This document shows positions 43,088 through 52,322 of a DNA stretch of 64,000 nt, one piece after another; positions within the stretch are counted from its first letter, which is position 1, and the number at the start of each line of letters is the position of its first letter. The notes below the pieces were generated by a model, which worked only from the letters and a program-made list of their open reading frames with translations, was not told the DNA's origin and searched no databases. This DNA comes from Moorella sp. E308F (lineage in GTDB: Bacteria; Bacillota; DSM-521; Neomoorellales; Neomoorellaceae). Position numbers and translations under genes: made by a program. Location: assembly GCF_006538365.1 (NCBI RefSeq), contig NZ_BJKN01000001.1:365698-429697 (forward strand), in the 5' to 3' direction.

Positions 43088-44770
43088 TTATTCCGGCAGG
43101 AGCATTTCGTTCAGGGCGGCTCCATTCAGGACCATGGGGTAAACCATTTCCTCTTCGCTGATCAGGCATTCGATAAGGGTGAGACCACCATCCTGCATTG
43201 CCCGCGCCAGCACCGGTACCACTTCTTCCTGTTTAGTAATACGCAGGCCGGTTGCCCCATAGCACTCTGCCAGGCGGACGAAATCGGGGTTGGCCGTAAA
43301 TTTCACCGCCGTATACCGGCGCTCGTAGTAAAAATGCTGGAGCTGGCGCACCATGGCCAGGCTCTGGTTGTTGAAAAGCAAAATCTTTAAGGGTAATCCC
43401 TGCTCCACGGCCGTACCCAGCTCGGCCATTCCCATCTGGAAACTGCCGTCGCCGGTAATGACCCACACCTGCCTGTCGGGCCGGGCCAGGGCGGCGCCAA
43501 TGGCTGCCGGCAGGCCGTAACCCATAGTGCCCAGGCCACAGGAGGAAATAAAGGTCCGGGGCTCGGTATAGCCGTAAAAGAGGGCCGCCCACATCTGATG
43601 CTGGCCGACGTCGGTAGTAATAATGGCACGGCCGCGGGTCATTTCTCCCAGGCGCTCGATGACCCACTGGGGCCGCACCTCACCGCCCCGGCCGTAGGTG
43701 AGGGGATAATTATTGCGTAAGCTCTTGATGCGCTCCAGCCACTCCGGGTGCCTGGCGGTCTCTACCAGGGGGAGGAGTTCCTTCAGGACACAGCTGATAT
43801 CCCCCACCAGGGGCAGATCTACCCGCACGTTTTTACCGATTTCTGCCGGGTCAATATCCACATGGGCTATTTTAGCCTGGGGTGCAAATTTTTCTATGGC
43901 CCCTGTCACCCGGTCGTCAAAGCGAACCCCCAGGCCCACCAGCAGGTCGCATTCCATAACGGCGTGGTTGGCATAGGGTTTGCCGTGCAGGCCGACCATC
44001 CCCAGGGAAAGGGGGTTATCTTCAGGAAAGGCCCCCAGGCCGGTAAGGGAGGTAGCCACCGGTGCCTGGATTTTTTCCGCCAGTTCCTGCAGGTATCGTT
44101 CCGCCCCGGAAGCCACCACCCCGCCACCGGCAAACAGGAGCGGCCGCTCGGCTTCCTGGAGGAGCTTTGCCAGGGAACGGAGCTGGCCCGGATGACCCTG
44201 GTAGGTAGGTTTATAGCCCCGCAGCTCAACCTTCTCCGGAACCGGTGCCTGGCAGGGAGCCAGGGCTACGTCTTTAGGGATATCTACCAGCACCGGCCCG
44301 GGGCGGCCTGTACCGGCGATATAAAAGGCCTCTTTAACAATGCGGGGTAATTCCTCCACATCCTTGACCAAGTAATTATGCTTGGTAATGGGAATAGTGA
44401 TCCCGGTAATATCGGTTTCCTGGAAGGCATCGCTGCCGACCATACTTGTGGGCACCTGGCCGGTAAAGATTACTACCGGGACGGAATCCATATAGGCCGT
44501 AGCAATTCCCGTTACCAGGTTGGTGGCCCCGGGACCGGAGGTGGCAAAGCAGACGCCCGTCCTGCCGCTGGTGCGGGCGTAACCGCTGGCGGCGTGGACG
44601 GCATTCTGCTCCTGGCGCACCAGGACATGACGAATGGGAGTCTGCGCCAGCTCATGGTACAGGGGCAGGACGGCACCGCCAGGATAGCCAAAGACCAGTT
44701 CCACGCCTTCAGCCTGGAGGACCTCCATTAAGGCCCGAGCTCCGGTGCGTTCCCTAATCTCCTGTCCCAT
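43088..44770 (-). CDS. ilvB: Acetolactate synthase large subunit, copy with Leu at the specificity position
   Basis: A 560-residue TPP enzyme. Visible: the catalytic glutamate in VRQEQNAVHAASGYARTSG, FAD-type domain GLGVRFDDRVTG, and TPP-binding GDGSFQMGMAELGT...NNQS. In the conserved MVRQWQ motif, which carries the Trp that favours 2-oxobutyrate and is a herbicide-resistance site (Trp464 in E. coli AHAS II), this copy has MVRQLQHFYYERR with Leu477 (codon CTC, 43342-43340). It overlaps ilvN by 17 bases. It is the second of two large subunits around one small subunit. I infer a preference for pyruvate self-condensation, hence valine and leucine. Confidence 0.96.
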   Translation of the reverse strand: MGQEIRERTGARALMEVLQAEGVELVFGYPGGAVLPLYHELAQTPIRHVLVRQEQNAVHAASGYARTSGRTGVCFATSGPGATNLVTGIATAYMDSVPVVIFTGQVPTSMVGSDAFQETDITGITIPITKHNYLVKDVEELPRIVKEAFYIAGTGRPGPVLVDIPKDVALAPCQAPVPEKVELRGYKPTYQGHPGQLRSLAKLLQEAERPLLFAGGGVVASGAERYLQELAEKIQAPVATSLTGLGAFPEDNPLSLGMVGLHGKPYANHAVMECDLLVGLGVRFDDRVTGAIEKFAPQAKIAHVDIDPAEIGKNVRVDLPLVGDISCVLKELLPLVETARHPEWLERIKSLRNNYPLTYGRGGEVRPQWVIERLGEMTRGRAIITTDVGQHQMWAALFYGYTEPRTFISSCGLGTMGYGLPAAIGAALARPDRQVWVITGDGSFQMGMAELGTAVEQGLPLKILLFNNQSLAMVRQLQHFYYERRYTAVKFTANPDFVRLAECYGATGLRITKQEEVVPVLARAMQDGGLTLIECLISEEEMVYPMVLNGAALNEMLLPE

Positions 44771-45272
44771 TACCGCTAGCCTCCATTCCTTTGGTTTTCG
44801 CCCCCCGCAGCATGGCGATTTTACCCGTACGTACTACTTCCCGGATACCAAAGGGGCGCAAGGAGTTTTCCAGGGCATCAATCTTATCGGCATCGCCGGT
44901 AGCTTCGATAATCAGGCTGTTGCGAGCAATATCGACGATCCGCGCCCGGAAAATGTCAACTATCTGCATAATCTCGCCCCGGACCGCCGGCTCGGCATTA
45001 ACCTTAATGAGCATCAATTCCCGGCCCACATGGGGATCATCGGTTATATCGCTGAGCTTGATGACATCGATGAGCTTATTGAGCTGCTTGCAGACCTGCT
45101 CGATAATCTGCTCATCGCCATCCACCACAATGGTCATGCGGGAAACGGATGGGTTCTCCGTACGGCCTACAGCCAGGCTGTCGATATTATAACCCCGGCG
45201 GCTGAAGAGACCGGCCACCCGGGTTAAAACCCCGGGGCGATTTTCCACCAGAACCGAAAGGGTACGTTTCAC
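44754..45272 (-). CDS. ilvN: Acetolactate synthase small (regulatory) subunit
   Basis: A 172-residue subunit with an N-terminal ACT domain (RTLSVLVENRPGVLTRVAGL) that binds valine, and the C-terminal small-subunit domain (KVNAEPAVRGEIMQIVDIFR). It raises activity and gives end-product inhibition. It starts at a GTG overlapping the upstream ilvB stop (TAGTG) and overlaps the downstream ilvB, so one small subunit is made in step with both large subunits. It may serve both. Confidence 0.97.
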   Translation of the reverse strand: MKRTLSVLVENRPGVLTRVAGLFSRRGYNIDSLAVGRTENPSVSRMTIVVDGDEQIIEQVCKQLNKLIDVIKLSDITDDPHVGRELMLIKVNAEPAVRGEIMQIVDIFRARIVDIARNSLIIEATGDADKIDALENSLRPFGIREVVRTGKIAMLRGAKTKGMEASGNGTGD

Positions 45273-46954
45273 TACTGCCTACCTCCCGTCACCATCTTGT
45301 TCAGGGTACCACCCGGGGGCACCATGGGGAAGACGTTTTCTTCCGGGTCGATTAAGATATCCACCAGGAAGGGCCCATCTGTCTCCAGGGCCTCCTGCAG
45401 GGCCGGGACGACCTCCTCCCGGGCAGCCACCCGCCGGGCCGGCAGCCGGTAAGCTTCAGCTACCTTGACAAAATCCGGGTTACCGGCCAGCTCGGAATAA
45501 GCATAGCGCCGTTCAAAGAAGAACTCCTGCCACTGGCGTACCATTCCCAGATAACCGTTATTGAGAAGGATAATCTTTACCGGGATACGATAATGGTTTA
45601 AGGTGGCCAGTTCCTGGATATTCATCTGGAAGCTGCCATCACCGGTGATGGCCACGACGGTTTCATCAGGCCTGGCTACAGCCGCCCCCATGGCTGCCGG
45701 GACACCAAAGCCCATGGTCCCCAGGCCGCAGGAGGAGAGGAAGGCCCGCGGCCGGTCCACGGGATAATACTGCACCGCCCACATTTGGTGCTGGCCTACG
45801 TCGGTGCTGATGATGGCCCGGCCCCGGGTTAGGCGATAGATTTCTTCAATCACATACTGGGGTTTCAGGCCGCACTTATCATAGCGTAAGGGATGCTCTT
45901 CCTGCCAGCGCCGAATTCTTTGGCGCCAGGCCGGGTGCTCCCTTTTTTCAGTGAGCCTTCCCAGCAAGGCCTGCAGGGCCTGCCTGGCATCGGCGACGAT
46001 GGGGATATGGGCCGGGACAACTTTGCCGATCTCGGCGGCATCAATATCGATATGAATGATTTTCGCTTGCGGGGCAAAGGCCTCGATTTTCCCCGTTACT
46101 CTATCGTCAAAACGGACACCGACACCGATAATCAGGTCCGTCTCACAGACGGCGTAGTTGGCAGCGACCGTACCATGCATCCCGACCATGCCGGCAAAGA
46201 GGGGATGGGTTTCCGGGAAGGCCCCCTTGCCCATCATGCTCATGATTACGGGAATATCCTGTTCTTCAGCCAGCTGCCGTACTTCTTCATGGGCCCCGGA
46301 TGTAATCACCCCGCCTCCGATAAAGAGCAGGGGTTTTTCGGCAGCAAGAATGGCAGCAGCAGCCTGGGCCACCTGCAGGGCATGGGGTTCCACCCGGCTA
46401 CGGTAGCCGGGCAGGCGTAACCTGGGGGGGTAGTGAAAGGCCGCCCGCTGGGTGGTGACATCTTTGGGAATATCGATGAGGACCGGGCCGGGCCGGCCGG
46501 TAGTTGCCACGTAGAAGGCCTCATGGATGGTTGCCGCCAGATCCCTGACGTTTTTGACCAGGTAGTTGGCTTTGGTAATGGGCAGGGTAATGCCGGTAAT
46601 ATCGGCTTCCTGGAAGGAATCCCGGCCGATCATGGCTACACCGACCTGGCCGGTGATGGCAATAATGGGAATAGAATCCATATAAGCGTTAGCTATCCCC
46701 GTTACCAGGTTGGTAGCCCCCGGTCCGGAAGTGGCTATACAAACACCGGGTTTCCCGGTGGCACGGGCATAACCTTCGGCGGCATGGGCGGCTGCCTGCT
46801 CATGGCGGGTTAAAATATGGCGGATGCTGGATACTGCCAGTTCATGATATAGGGGTAAAACCGCTCCTCCCGGAATACCAAATACAGTATCCACACCTTC
46901 CGCCTGCAGGGCTTTAATGATGATTTCGGAACCGGTTAATTTTTTTGTTTCCAC
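45272..46954 (-). CDS. ilvB: Acetolactate synthase large subunit, canonical copy
   Basis: A 560-residue TPP-dependent enzyme joining two pyruvates, or pyruvate and 2-oxobutyrate, in valine and isoleucine synthesis. The catalytic glutamate is in LTRHEQAAAHAAEGYARATG; TPP-binding GDGSFQMNIQELATL...NNG is intact; and the specificity motif is the usual GMVRQWQEFFFERRY with Trp475. The start is a GTG; the ribosome site is weak (GGGATC), and a 130-base gap without signals separates it from ilvD. It is about 55% alike to the second copy by eye. Confidence 0.97.
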   Translation of the reverse strand: METKKLTGSEIIIKALQAEGVDTVFGIPGGAVLPLYHELAVSSIRHILTRHEQAAAHAAEGYARATGKPGVCIATSGPGATNLVTGIANAYMDSIPIIAITGQVGVAMIGRDSFQEADITGITLPITKANYLVKNVRDLAATIHEAFYVATTGRPGPVLIDIPKDVTTQRAAFHYPPRLRLPGYRSRVEPHALQVAQAAAAILAAEKPLLFIGGGVITSGAHEEVRQLAEEQDIPVIMSMMGKGAFPETHPLFAGMVGMHGTVAANYAVCETDLIIGVGVRFDDRVTGKIEAFAPQAKIIHIDIDAAEIGKVVPAHIPIVADARQALQALLGRLTEKREHPAWRQRIRRWQEEHPLRYDKCGLKPQYVIEEIYRLTRGRAIISTDVGQHQMWAVQYYPVDRPRAFLSSCGLGTMGFGVPAAMGAAVARPDETVVAITGDGSFQMNIQELATLNHYRIPVKIILLNNGYLGMVRQWQEFFFERRYAYSELAGNPDFVKVAEAYRLPARRVAAREEVVPALQEALETDGPFLVDILIDPEENVFPMVPPGGTLNKMVTGGRQ

Positions 46955-47083
46955 GCGATCCCCAATGGTTGAAGCACTCCTTTGCGCTTTAAGATAGATT
47001 CTTTCACTTTTTCCTGATTTGGAAGGGTTTGTTTTACGCTCGTTTCCAAATAAAACCTTCCAGGTTCGCGGTCAACCAGAACT

Positions 47084-48742
47084 TTACTCCAATACCGCGC
47101 CCCTGGCCCCGGAGCCCACCATCCGGGCATAGCGGGCCAGGTAGCCGCTGGTGATCTTCGGCGGCGGCGCCTGCCACCTGGCCCGGCGGCGGGCAATTTC
47201 TTCTTCCGGCACTTTCAATTCTAACTTGCCGGCCTCAATATCAATGGCAATGATATCGCCTTCTTCCACCAGGGCAATGAGGCCTCCTGCCGCCGCCTCG
47301 GGCGAGACATGGCCGATGGAGGCGCCCCGGCTGGCACCGGAGAAGCGACCGTCGGTAATCAAAGCCACGGAGCTATCCAGGCCCATACCGGCCAGGGCGG
47401 CTGTGGGGCTGAGCATTTCCTGCATGCCCGGCCCGCCCCTGGGCCCTTCATAGCGAATAACGACAACATCGCCGGGCTTAATCCTTTGCCCCATAATAGC
47501 CGCAAAGGCGTCTTCCTCGCTGTTAAAGACCCGGGCCGGCCCTTCATGCTGCATCATTTCCGGCAGGACGGCACCTTTTTTAACCACCGCTCCTTCCGGG
47601 GCGAGATTCCCGTACAGGACGGCCAGTCCTCCTTCAGGGCTGTAGGGGTCCTCGACGGGCCGGATGACTTCCCGCCGCCTTACCTCCCGGCCGCTAACGT
47701 TTTCCGCCACCGTTTTAGCGGTTACCGTCAGGGCGCTGCCATCAATCAGGCCATGGCGGTAAAGCTCGTGCATAACCGCCGGGATGCCGCCGGCCTCATC
47801 CAGGTCCTGGATATGCTGGCTGCCGGCCGGGCTCAGTTTACAGATCTGAGGCGTCCGCCTGCTGATGGCGTCGAAGGTGCTCAAATCAAGTTCCACACCT
47901 GCTTCCCTGGCAATGGCCGGCAGGTGGAGGCAGGTGTTGGTGGAGCCACCCAGGGCCATATCTACAGCTACGGCATTGAGAAAAGCAGTTGTTGTCATGA
48001 TATCCCTGGGTCGAATATTTTCCTCCAGCAATTCCATAATGCGCATTCCGGCCTGCTTCGCCAGCCGTACGCGGGCCGCGCTGACGGCCGGGATGGTACC
48101 GTTGCCCGGCAGGGCCATCCCTAAGGCTTCCGTCATGCAGTTCATGGTATTGGCTGTAAACATCCCCGCACACGAACCGCAACCCGGGCAGGCGCACTCC
48201 TCCAGCTCGGCCAGTTCGGTTTCCGTCATTCTACCCGCCTGAGCGGCGCCTACAGCCTCAAACATGGTGCTTAGAGAGACATCCCTGCCGCGGTAGCGAC
48301 CGGCCAGCATGGGGCCGCCGCTGACGAAAATAGATGGGATATTTAAACGGGCCGCGGCCATGAGCATCCCCGGGACGATTTTATCGCAGTTAGGGATAAA
48401 TACCAGGGCGTCAAAGGGGTGGGCAATGGCCATTACTTCAATCATGTCGGCAATGAGTTCCCGGCTGGCCAGGGAATACTTCATGCCCACATGGTTCATG
48501 GCTAAGCCGTCGCAGACGCCAATAGTGGGAAATTCCAGGGGCGTCCCGCCGGCCAGGCGAACCCCGGCTTTAACTGCTTCGGCTAAGGTATTTAAGTGAA
48601 TATGACCGGGAATAAGTTCGTTATGGGCGTTAACAATACCTATAAGCGGGCGTTCAATTTCAGCGTCGGTGAGGCCCATGGCCTTCAAAAGCGACCGGTG
48701 AGGGGCCCTGGCCAGTCCTGTTTTCATAGCATCACTGCGCAT
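47084..48742 (-). CDS. ilvD: Dihydroxy-acid dehydratase
   Basis: A 552-residue Fe-S enzyme of valine and isoleucine synthesis. Cluster cysteines are in [33 protein letters not shown], and the early [30 protein letters not shown] ends the family pattern. I start at the ATG at 48742, behind GGGGAGATACT; the frame is open to 48916 but that overlaps ilvE and has no homology. It follows ilvE by 20 bases. Confidence 0.97.
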   Translation of the reverse strand: MRSDAMKTGLARAPHRSLLKAMGLTDAEIERPLIGIVNAHNELIPGHIHLNTLAEAVKAGVRLAGGTPLEFPTIGVCDGLAMNHVGMKYSLASRELIADMIEVMAIAHPFDALVFIPNCDKIVPGMLMAAARLNIPSIFVSGGPMLAGRYRGRDVSLSTMFEAVGAAQAGRMTETELAELEECACPGCGSCAGMFTANTMNCMTEALGMALPGNGTIPAVSAARVRLAKQAGMRIMELLEENIRPRDIMTTTAFLNAVAVDMALGGSTNTCLHLPAIAREAGVELDLSTFDAISRRTPQICKLSPAGSQHIQDLDEAGGIPAVMHELYRHGLIDGSALTVTAKTVAENVSGREVRRREVIRPVEDPYSPEGGLAVLYGNLAPEGAVVKKGAVLPEMMQHEGPARVFNSEEDAFAAIMGQRIKPGDVVVIRYEGPRGGPGMQEMLSPTAALAGMGLDSSVALITDGRFSGASRGASIGHVSPEAAAGGLIALVEEGDIIAIDIEAGKLELKVPEEEIARRRARWQAPPPKITSGYLARYARMVGSGARGAVLE

Positions 48743-48762
48743 AGTATCTCCCCTAACCTTAA

Positions 48763-49641
48763 CTAAACAAAGATTTCCGGGCCATCTGTTTTTGTCAGTT
48801 CCCTGAACCTTGCAATGAGATCCCTGGTGATGGGGCCCGGCTGGCCATCTCCAATGGCGCGACCGTCTACCTTGACAACCGGAATGACCTCTGCCGCCGT
48901 GCCTGTGAGGAAGCATTCGTCGGCAGTATAAACATCATGACGGGTAAAGACCTTTTCATAAACAGGTATCCCGGCCCCGGCGGCCAGCTCCATAACGGCA
49001 TTACGGGTAATGCCTTCCAGCAAGCCCACAAAGGGCGGCGGGGTAATCAGCTGGCCGTTTTTGACAATAAAAATATTATCGCCTGTAGCTTCGGCTACAT
49101 AGCCTTCTTTATTGAGAAACAGTCCTTCCGGGGCTCCCGCCCGCGTAGCTTCCATTTTGGCGATGATGTTATTCAGGTAGTTCAGGGATTTAATCCGCGG
49201 GTCCAGGGCGTCGGGAGCATTGCGGCGGGTACCCAGGGTAACCATCTCGAGACCTTTTTCATATAATTCCGCCGGGTAAAGTTCTATGGCCGCAGCGATA
49301 CAAAATACTGAGGGCCGGGGACACTTGCGGGGATCCAGTCCCAGATCCCCTTTGCCCCGGGTAACTACCAGGCGGATATAGGCATCCCTTAAATTATTGC
49401 GCCGGCAGGTCTCCAGGACTACTTGCGTCATTTCCTCCCTGGTCAGACCCGGATCGAGGTTAATGGACCGTGCGGACTCATAAAGGCGGTCGATGTGCGC
49501 CTTCAGGCGGAAGACCCGCCCGTGGTAGGCGCGTATCCCTTCAAAAACCCCATCGCCATAGAGCAAACCATGATCAAAAACAGACAACTTTGCCTCTTCT
49601 TCATCCACATACTGGCCGTCAAGATAGATAATGAGCCCCAC
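48763..49641 (-). CDS. ilvE: Branched-chain amino acid aminotransferase
   Basis: A 292-residue fold-type IV PLP enzyme performing the last step to valine, leucine and isoleucine. The PLP lysine is in [17 protein letters not shown], and [10 protein letters not shown] and [12 protein letters not shown] are typical. The start is a GTG behind GAGGAGGAAG. D-alanine aminotransferases and aminodeoxychorismate lyases share the fold, but operon context and length favour IlvE. It leads the ten-gene operon. Confidence 0.95.
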   Translation of the reverse strand: MGLIIYLDGQYVDEEEAKLSVFDHGLLYGDGVFEGIRAYHGRVFRLKAHIDRLYESARSINLDPGLTREEMTQVVLETCRRNNLRDAYIRLVVTRGKGDLGLDPRKCPRPSVFCIAAAIELYPAELYEKGLEMVTLGTRRNAPDALDPRIKSLNYLNNIIAKMEATRAGAPEGLFLNKEGYVAEATGDNIFIVKNGQLITPPPFVGLLEGITRNAVMELAAGAGIPVYEKVFTRHDVYTADECFLTGTAAEVIPVVKVDGRAIGDGQPGPITRDLIARFRELTKTDGPEIFV

Positions 49642-49719
49642 GCTTCTTCCTCCTCATTTCTACCGGTCAGTGGCATTTTTAGGCCGGGCGACAAAAGCCG
49701 CAAAATATGTTTATGTTTC

Positions 49720-49748
49720 AGTATAAATAACCGTAAATTAAGTGTCAA
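49720..49748 (-). promoter_or_regulatory. Promoter of the ilv-leu-cimA operon
   Basis: On the minus strand TTGACA (49748-49743), a 17-base spacer, and TATACT (49725-49720): both hexamers are within one base of consensus. The leader is only about 70 bases, so no T-box riboswitch or leader-peptide attenuator fits; no such structure was seen. Regulation, if any, should be by protein. Confidence 0.85.
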
Positions 49749-49804
49749 GGATTTTTCAAAATTACCTATACCGCATGGCGCGAAAGTGGCCCTAACACAA
49801 GTCC

Positions 49805-49854
49805 GCCTGGGATTTCGCTGTGTTGTGCCAGCTCAACGCCCATACCGGGCACAC
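49805..49854 (-). mobile_element. Relic of a class C group II intron 5' end
   Basis: On the minus strand, position 49854 begins GTGTGCCCGGTATGGGCGTT, a group II intron 5' end matching the one at 598. It then jumps to GAGCTGGCACAACACAGCGA and AATCCCAGGC (49835-49805), which matches 427-397 of the intron at the left edge. So about 151 internal bases are missing and the rest has been lost. Like the other copy it starts right behind a terminator. Confidence 0.8.
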
Positions 49855-49880
49855 ATAAAAGAGGGGCGGTTTTCGCCCCC
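49855..49880 (-). terminator. Terminator of lactate permease
   Basis: On the minus strand a GGGGCG-AAAAC-CGCCCC stem (49863-49879) is followed by TCTTTTAT. It lies about 30 bases past the lctP stop; the intron relic follows immediately. Confidence 0.85.
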
Positions 49881-49909
49881 CTAACTTTTTTATTAACGTT
49901 TAACGATGG

Positions 49910-51583
49910 TTACTGGAGTCCCAGTACATATATAGCTAACATACCATATACGCCGACTGCTACCAAGTAGTAGATTGTTGGCAAGAACGTACGACGGAGG
50001 ATGAGACCTTCCTTACCGATCATGCCCACGACAGCGGCGGCGGCAACAGCGTTGTGAACGCAAATCATGTTACCGGCGGCACCACCAACCGCCTGAATAG
50101 CGACCACCAGGCGCTGGGAAACCCCGATAAAATCGGCAACCGACCACTGGAACAAAGAGAACGTCATGTTACTGATGGTGTTGGAACCGGCGATCATGGC
50201 GCCAATAGCTCCGATAACGGCAGCAAAGGCCGGCCAGGCGCCTCCGGCTAAATCAGCTACGGCGCGGGCCATGACGATAGGCATGCTGTCATATCCTGCC
50301 GCGTTGAGGTTAGACATAATGAAGACACGAACCATAGGAACGGTAAAAACGAGGGCAGCAGAAGCACCAAGTAGCTGCGAGGCGGATTCCTTTACCGCTC
50401 CTTTTATTTCATCGCCCTTCATCTGGAATATAATCCAGGTAATAACAGCAACCAAGCCAATTATTGCTCCCGGAGAATAAACCCACTGCCAGCTGTGGCT
50501 GATAGATGTTCCCAGGATATTTTTATGATCAATGGTAATCTTAGTTAATATACCTTTAATGGCAGGGTTCATCCGGGTAAGGAGCAGGAAGATACCGACC
50601 AATACATAAGGAACCCACGCTTTAAGTAAAGGCATATTGGCCCTTAATTCTCCGGGGTCGCCGCTAACAGTTCCCATCCAGCCGGGTTCCCATTCTTTTT
50701 CCGGCGGGAAATCCCAAATCTTCTTCGGCTGGAGAAAACCCCTGCTGGCAGCAAAACTTGTAATGGCAACAGCCAGCAGACCGCTAATCATGGAAGGGAA
50801 TTCAGGGCCAACAAAATTGGCCAGGAGGACATAGGGAATAACAAAGACAAGGCCGGCAAAAAGGGCAAAGGGCCAAACCTCAAGACCTTCTTTCCAGGAC
50901 TTGTTCTTGCCGAAGAACCTCGTCAGCATCATACAGATTATAAGAGGCATAACAAAACCGATTATAGCATGGAGGGTGCCGGCTCGTGCCCCGATGCTGG
51001 CAATATACTGGGGCCAGGTCAACCCCAAAGATTTAGCGTGAGCCTCAACCACCGCGGCACCGGTCAAACCTGCATTAACACCAAGGAGCACCGGCGTACC
51101 CACGGCGCCGAAGGTAACCGGCACACTCTGAGTAATCATACCCACCATCACGGCTGCAAAGGCCGGGAAGCCAAAGGCCAGGAGAAGAGGGCCGACGATA
51201 GCTGCCGGGGTACCGAACCCAGAAGAACCTTCAATAAAGCTGCCAAATAAGAAACCAACAATAATGGCCTGGATACGACGGTCCGGGCTGATTTTCATGA
51301 AGCCAGACCGTATGGTGGCGATAGCGCCACTGTGTTTCAGGGTGGCAAGCAGCAGGAGAGCGCCAAAAATAATCCATAGCAGGGTCGCTGCAATCCATAA
51401 CCCCTGGATTGTTGCGGCCAAAACGTCAATTAATTTCATTTTCCAAACAGTTATGGCAATGATAAAGACAGTAACATAACCAAAAGGCATGGCCTGGCGA
51501 GCGCCCCATCCAAGTCCTACCAATAGGAACATTGCGACTAATATGGGTAAAAAGGCTAAAAAAGCTAGAACATATGTGCTCAT
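49910..51583 (-). CDS. lctP: L-lactate permease
   Basis: A 557-residue transporter with 13-14 membrane helices importing lactate (and often glycolate) with protons. Family segments: SFIEGSSGFGTPAAIVGPLL near residue 115, SVPVTFGAVGTPVLLG, and the conserved end IGVSQRLVVAIQAVGGAAGN with MICVHNAVAAAAVVG. I start at the ATG at 51583, behind AAGGGGG; ten more upstream codons are open but lack a site. It stands alone: no lactate dehydrogenase genes are next to it. Its terminator and an intron relic follow. Confidence 0.95.
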   Translation of the reverse strand: MSTYVLAFLAFLPILVAMFLLVGLGWGARQAMPFGYVTVFIIAITVWKMKLIDVLAATIQGLWIAATLLWIIFGALLLLATLKHSGAIATIRSGFMKISPDRRIQAIIVGFLFGSFIEGSSGFGTPAAIVGPLLLAFGFPAFAAVMVGMITQSVPVTFGAVGTPVLLGVNAGLTGAAVVEAHAKSLGLTWPQYIASIGARAGTLHAIIGFVMPLIICMMLTRFFGKNKSWKEGLEVWPFALFAGLVFVIPYVLLANFVGPEFPSMISGLLAVAITSFAASRGFLQPKKIWDFPPEKEWEPGWMGTVSGDPGELRANMPLLKAWVPYVLVGIFLLLTRMNPAIKGILTKITIDHKNILGTSISHSWQWVYSPGAIIGLVAVITWIIFQMKGDEIKGAVKESASQLLGASAALVFTVPMVRVFIMSNLNAAGYDSMPIVMARAVADLAGGAWPAFAAVIGAIGAMIAGSNTISNMTFSLFQWSVADFIGVSQRLVVAIQAVGGAAGNMICVHNAVAAAAVVGMIGKEGLILRRTFLPTIYYLVAVGVYGMLAIYVLGLQ

Positions 51584-52080
51584 CCGCAATCCCCCTTGTA
51601 ATGAGTAATGCAAGTATTTTTTAGTGTTTTACCTGCAATATTATTTCGCCTCTTGCCTCTCTCCTTTCTTTAAAAAATTTCATGCAACTAGCGCTTCGTA
51701 ACAGAATTGCCTCTTAGCCTATGGCTACATTTTAAGCCTCTCTTAGTCGCTATTTCACCCCCATTGACTTGTTTCTGTTTAATGATCGACAGGTCTGACA
51801 ATTAAACCATCCAGTAATAATATATTCAACATTAAATCATAAAATCCTCTTTGATTAAAAATTTTCTTGCTATTGTTTATGTACTAACATTCACTATCCC
51901 TCCACATACAAACAACCCTTCTATGAACCGCAGTCTGCAAATCTAATCCAGAAAAGGTAGCTCTTCCTAAGGCAATCTTAAAGAAAAAGTAACCCCGTAA
52001 ATTTTGGGGGTAAGTGTTAAACCAAGGATAATAACCCGGGAAAAACCCGGGTGTGGTGGTCGCCCCTAACCGGGGCTTTT
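51584..52080. other. AT-rich upstream region of lctP
   Basis: Nearly 500 bases without a supportable gene, more AT-rich than its surroundings. On the minus strand TTAATTGTCAGACCTGTCGATCATTAA (split: TTAATTGTCAGACC and TGTCGATCATTAA, around 51780-51806) is an imperfect dyad recalling GntR/FadR-type operators (TTGT-x-ACAA), a possible site for a lactate regulator. Near 52027-52078 are two hairpins (CCCGGG-based and GCCCC/GGGGC-based) that probably end the FmdB gene transcript. Confidence 0.45.
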
Positions 52081-52299
52081 TTAATGACAACCGCTACAGC
52101 TACTGCAGCTGCCGCCGCTGCAACTGCTGCCGGAAATAGCCGCGCCCGGTTCACCTTTGCGGACATATAAAAAACCGGTAAACCGCTGGCTTACCTGGCC
52201 GCCGCACTCCGGACAGCGAACCTTATCTTTATCCTTAATGGCTACAAACTGACTGAACAGGTGCCCGCATTCTTTGCATTTAAAATCATATGTCGGCAT
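52081..52299 (-). CDS. FmdB-family zinc ribbon protein
   Basis: A 72-residue protein starting MPTYDFKCKECGHLFSQ, the standard FmdB N-terminus, with CxxC pairs CKEC and CPEC forming a zinc ribbon. The tail is a Ser/Gly/Cys-rich stretch with six cysteines (SSCSGGSCSSCSGCH). Proposed as regulatory or zinc-carrying in methylotroph and anaerobe operons; the role is unknown. It follows the HD-GYP gene by 23 bases on the same strand and may be co-transcribed. Confidence 0.93.
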   Translation of the reverse strand: MPTYDFKCKECGHLFSQFVAIKDKDKVRCPECGGQVSQRFTGFLYVRKGEPGAAISGSSCSGGSCSSCSGCH

Positions 52300-52322
52300 G
52301 TTTTCATCTCCTTCCCCAATAA

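Noticed and set aside
41866-43161. 431-codon plus-strand frame opposite leuA
   Set aside because: Antisense shadow of a well-identified gene.
49642-49720. T-box leader upstream of ilvE
   Set aside because: Only about 70 bases lie between the predicted start and ilvE; no specifier loop or NGGN bulge sequence seen.
51884-52090. 68-codon minus-strand frame upstream of lctP
   Set aside because: It covers hairpins that look like the FmdB terminator, has no ribosome site and no family resemblance.
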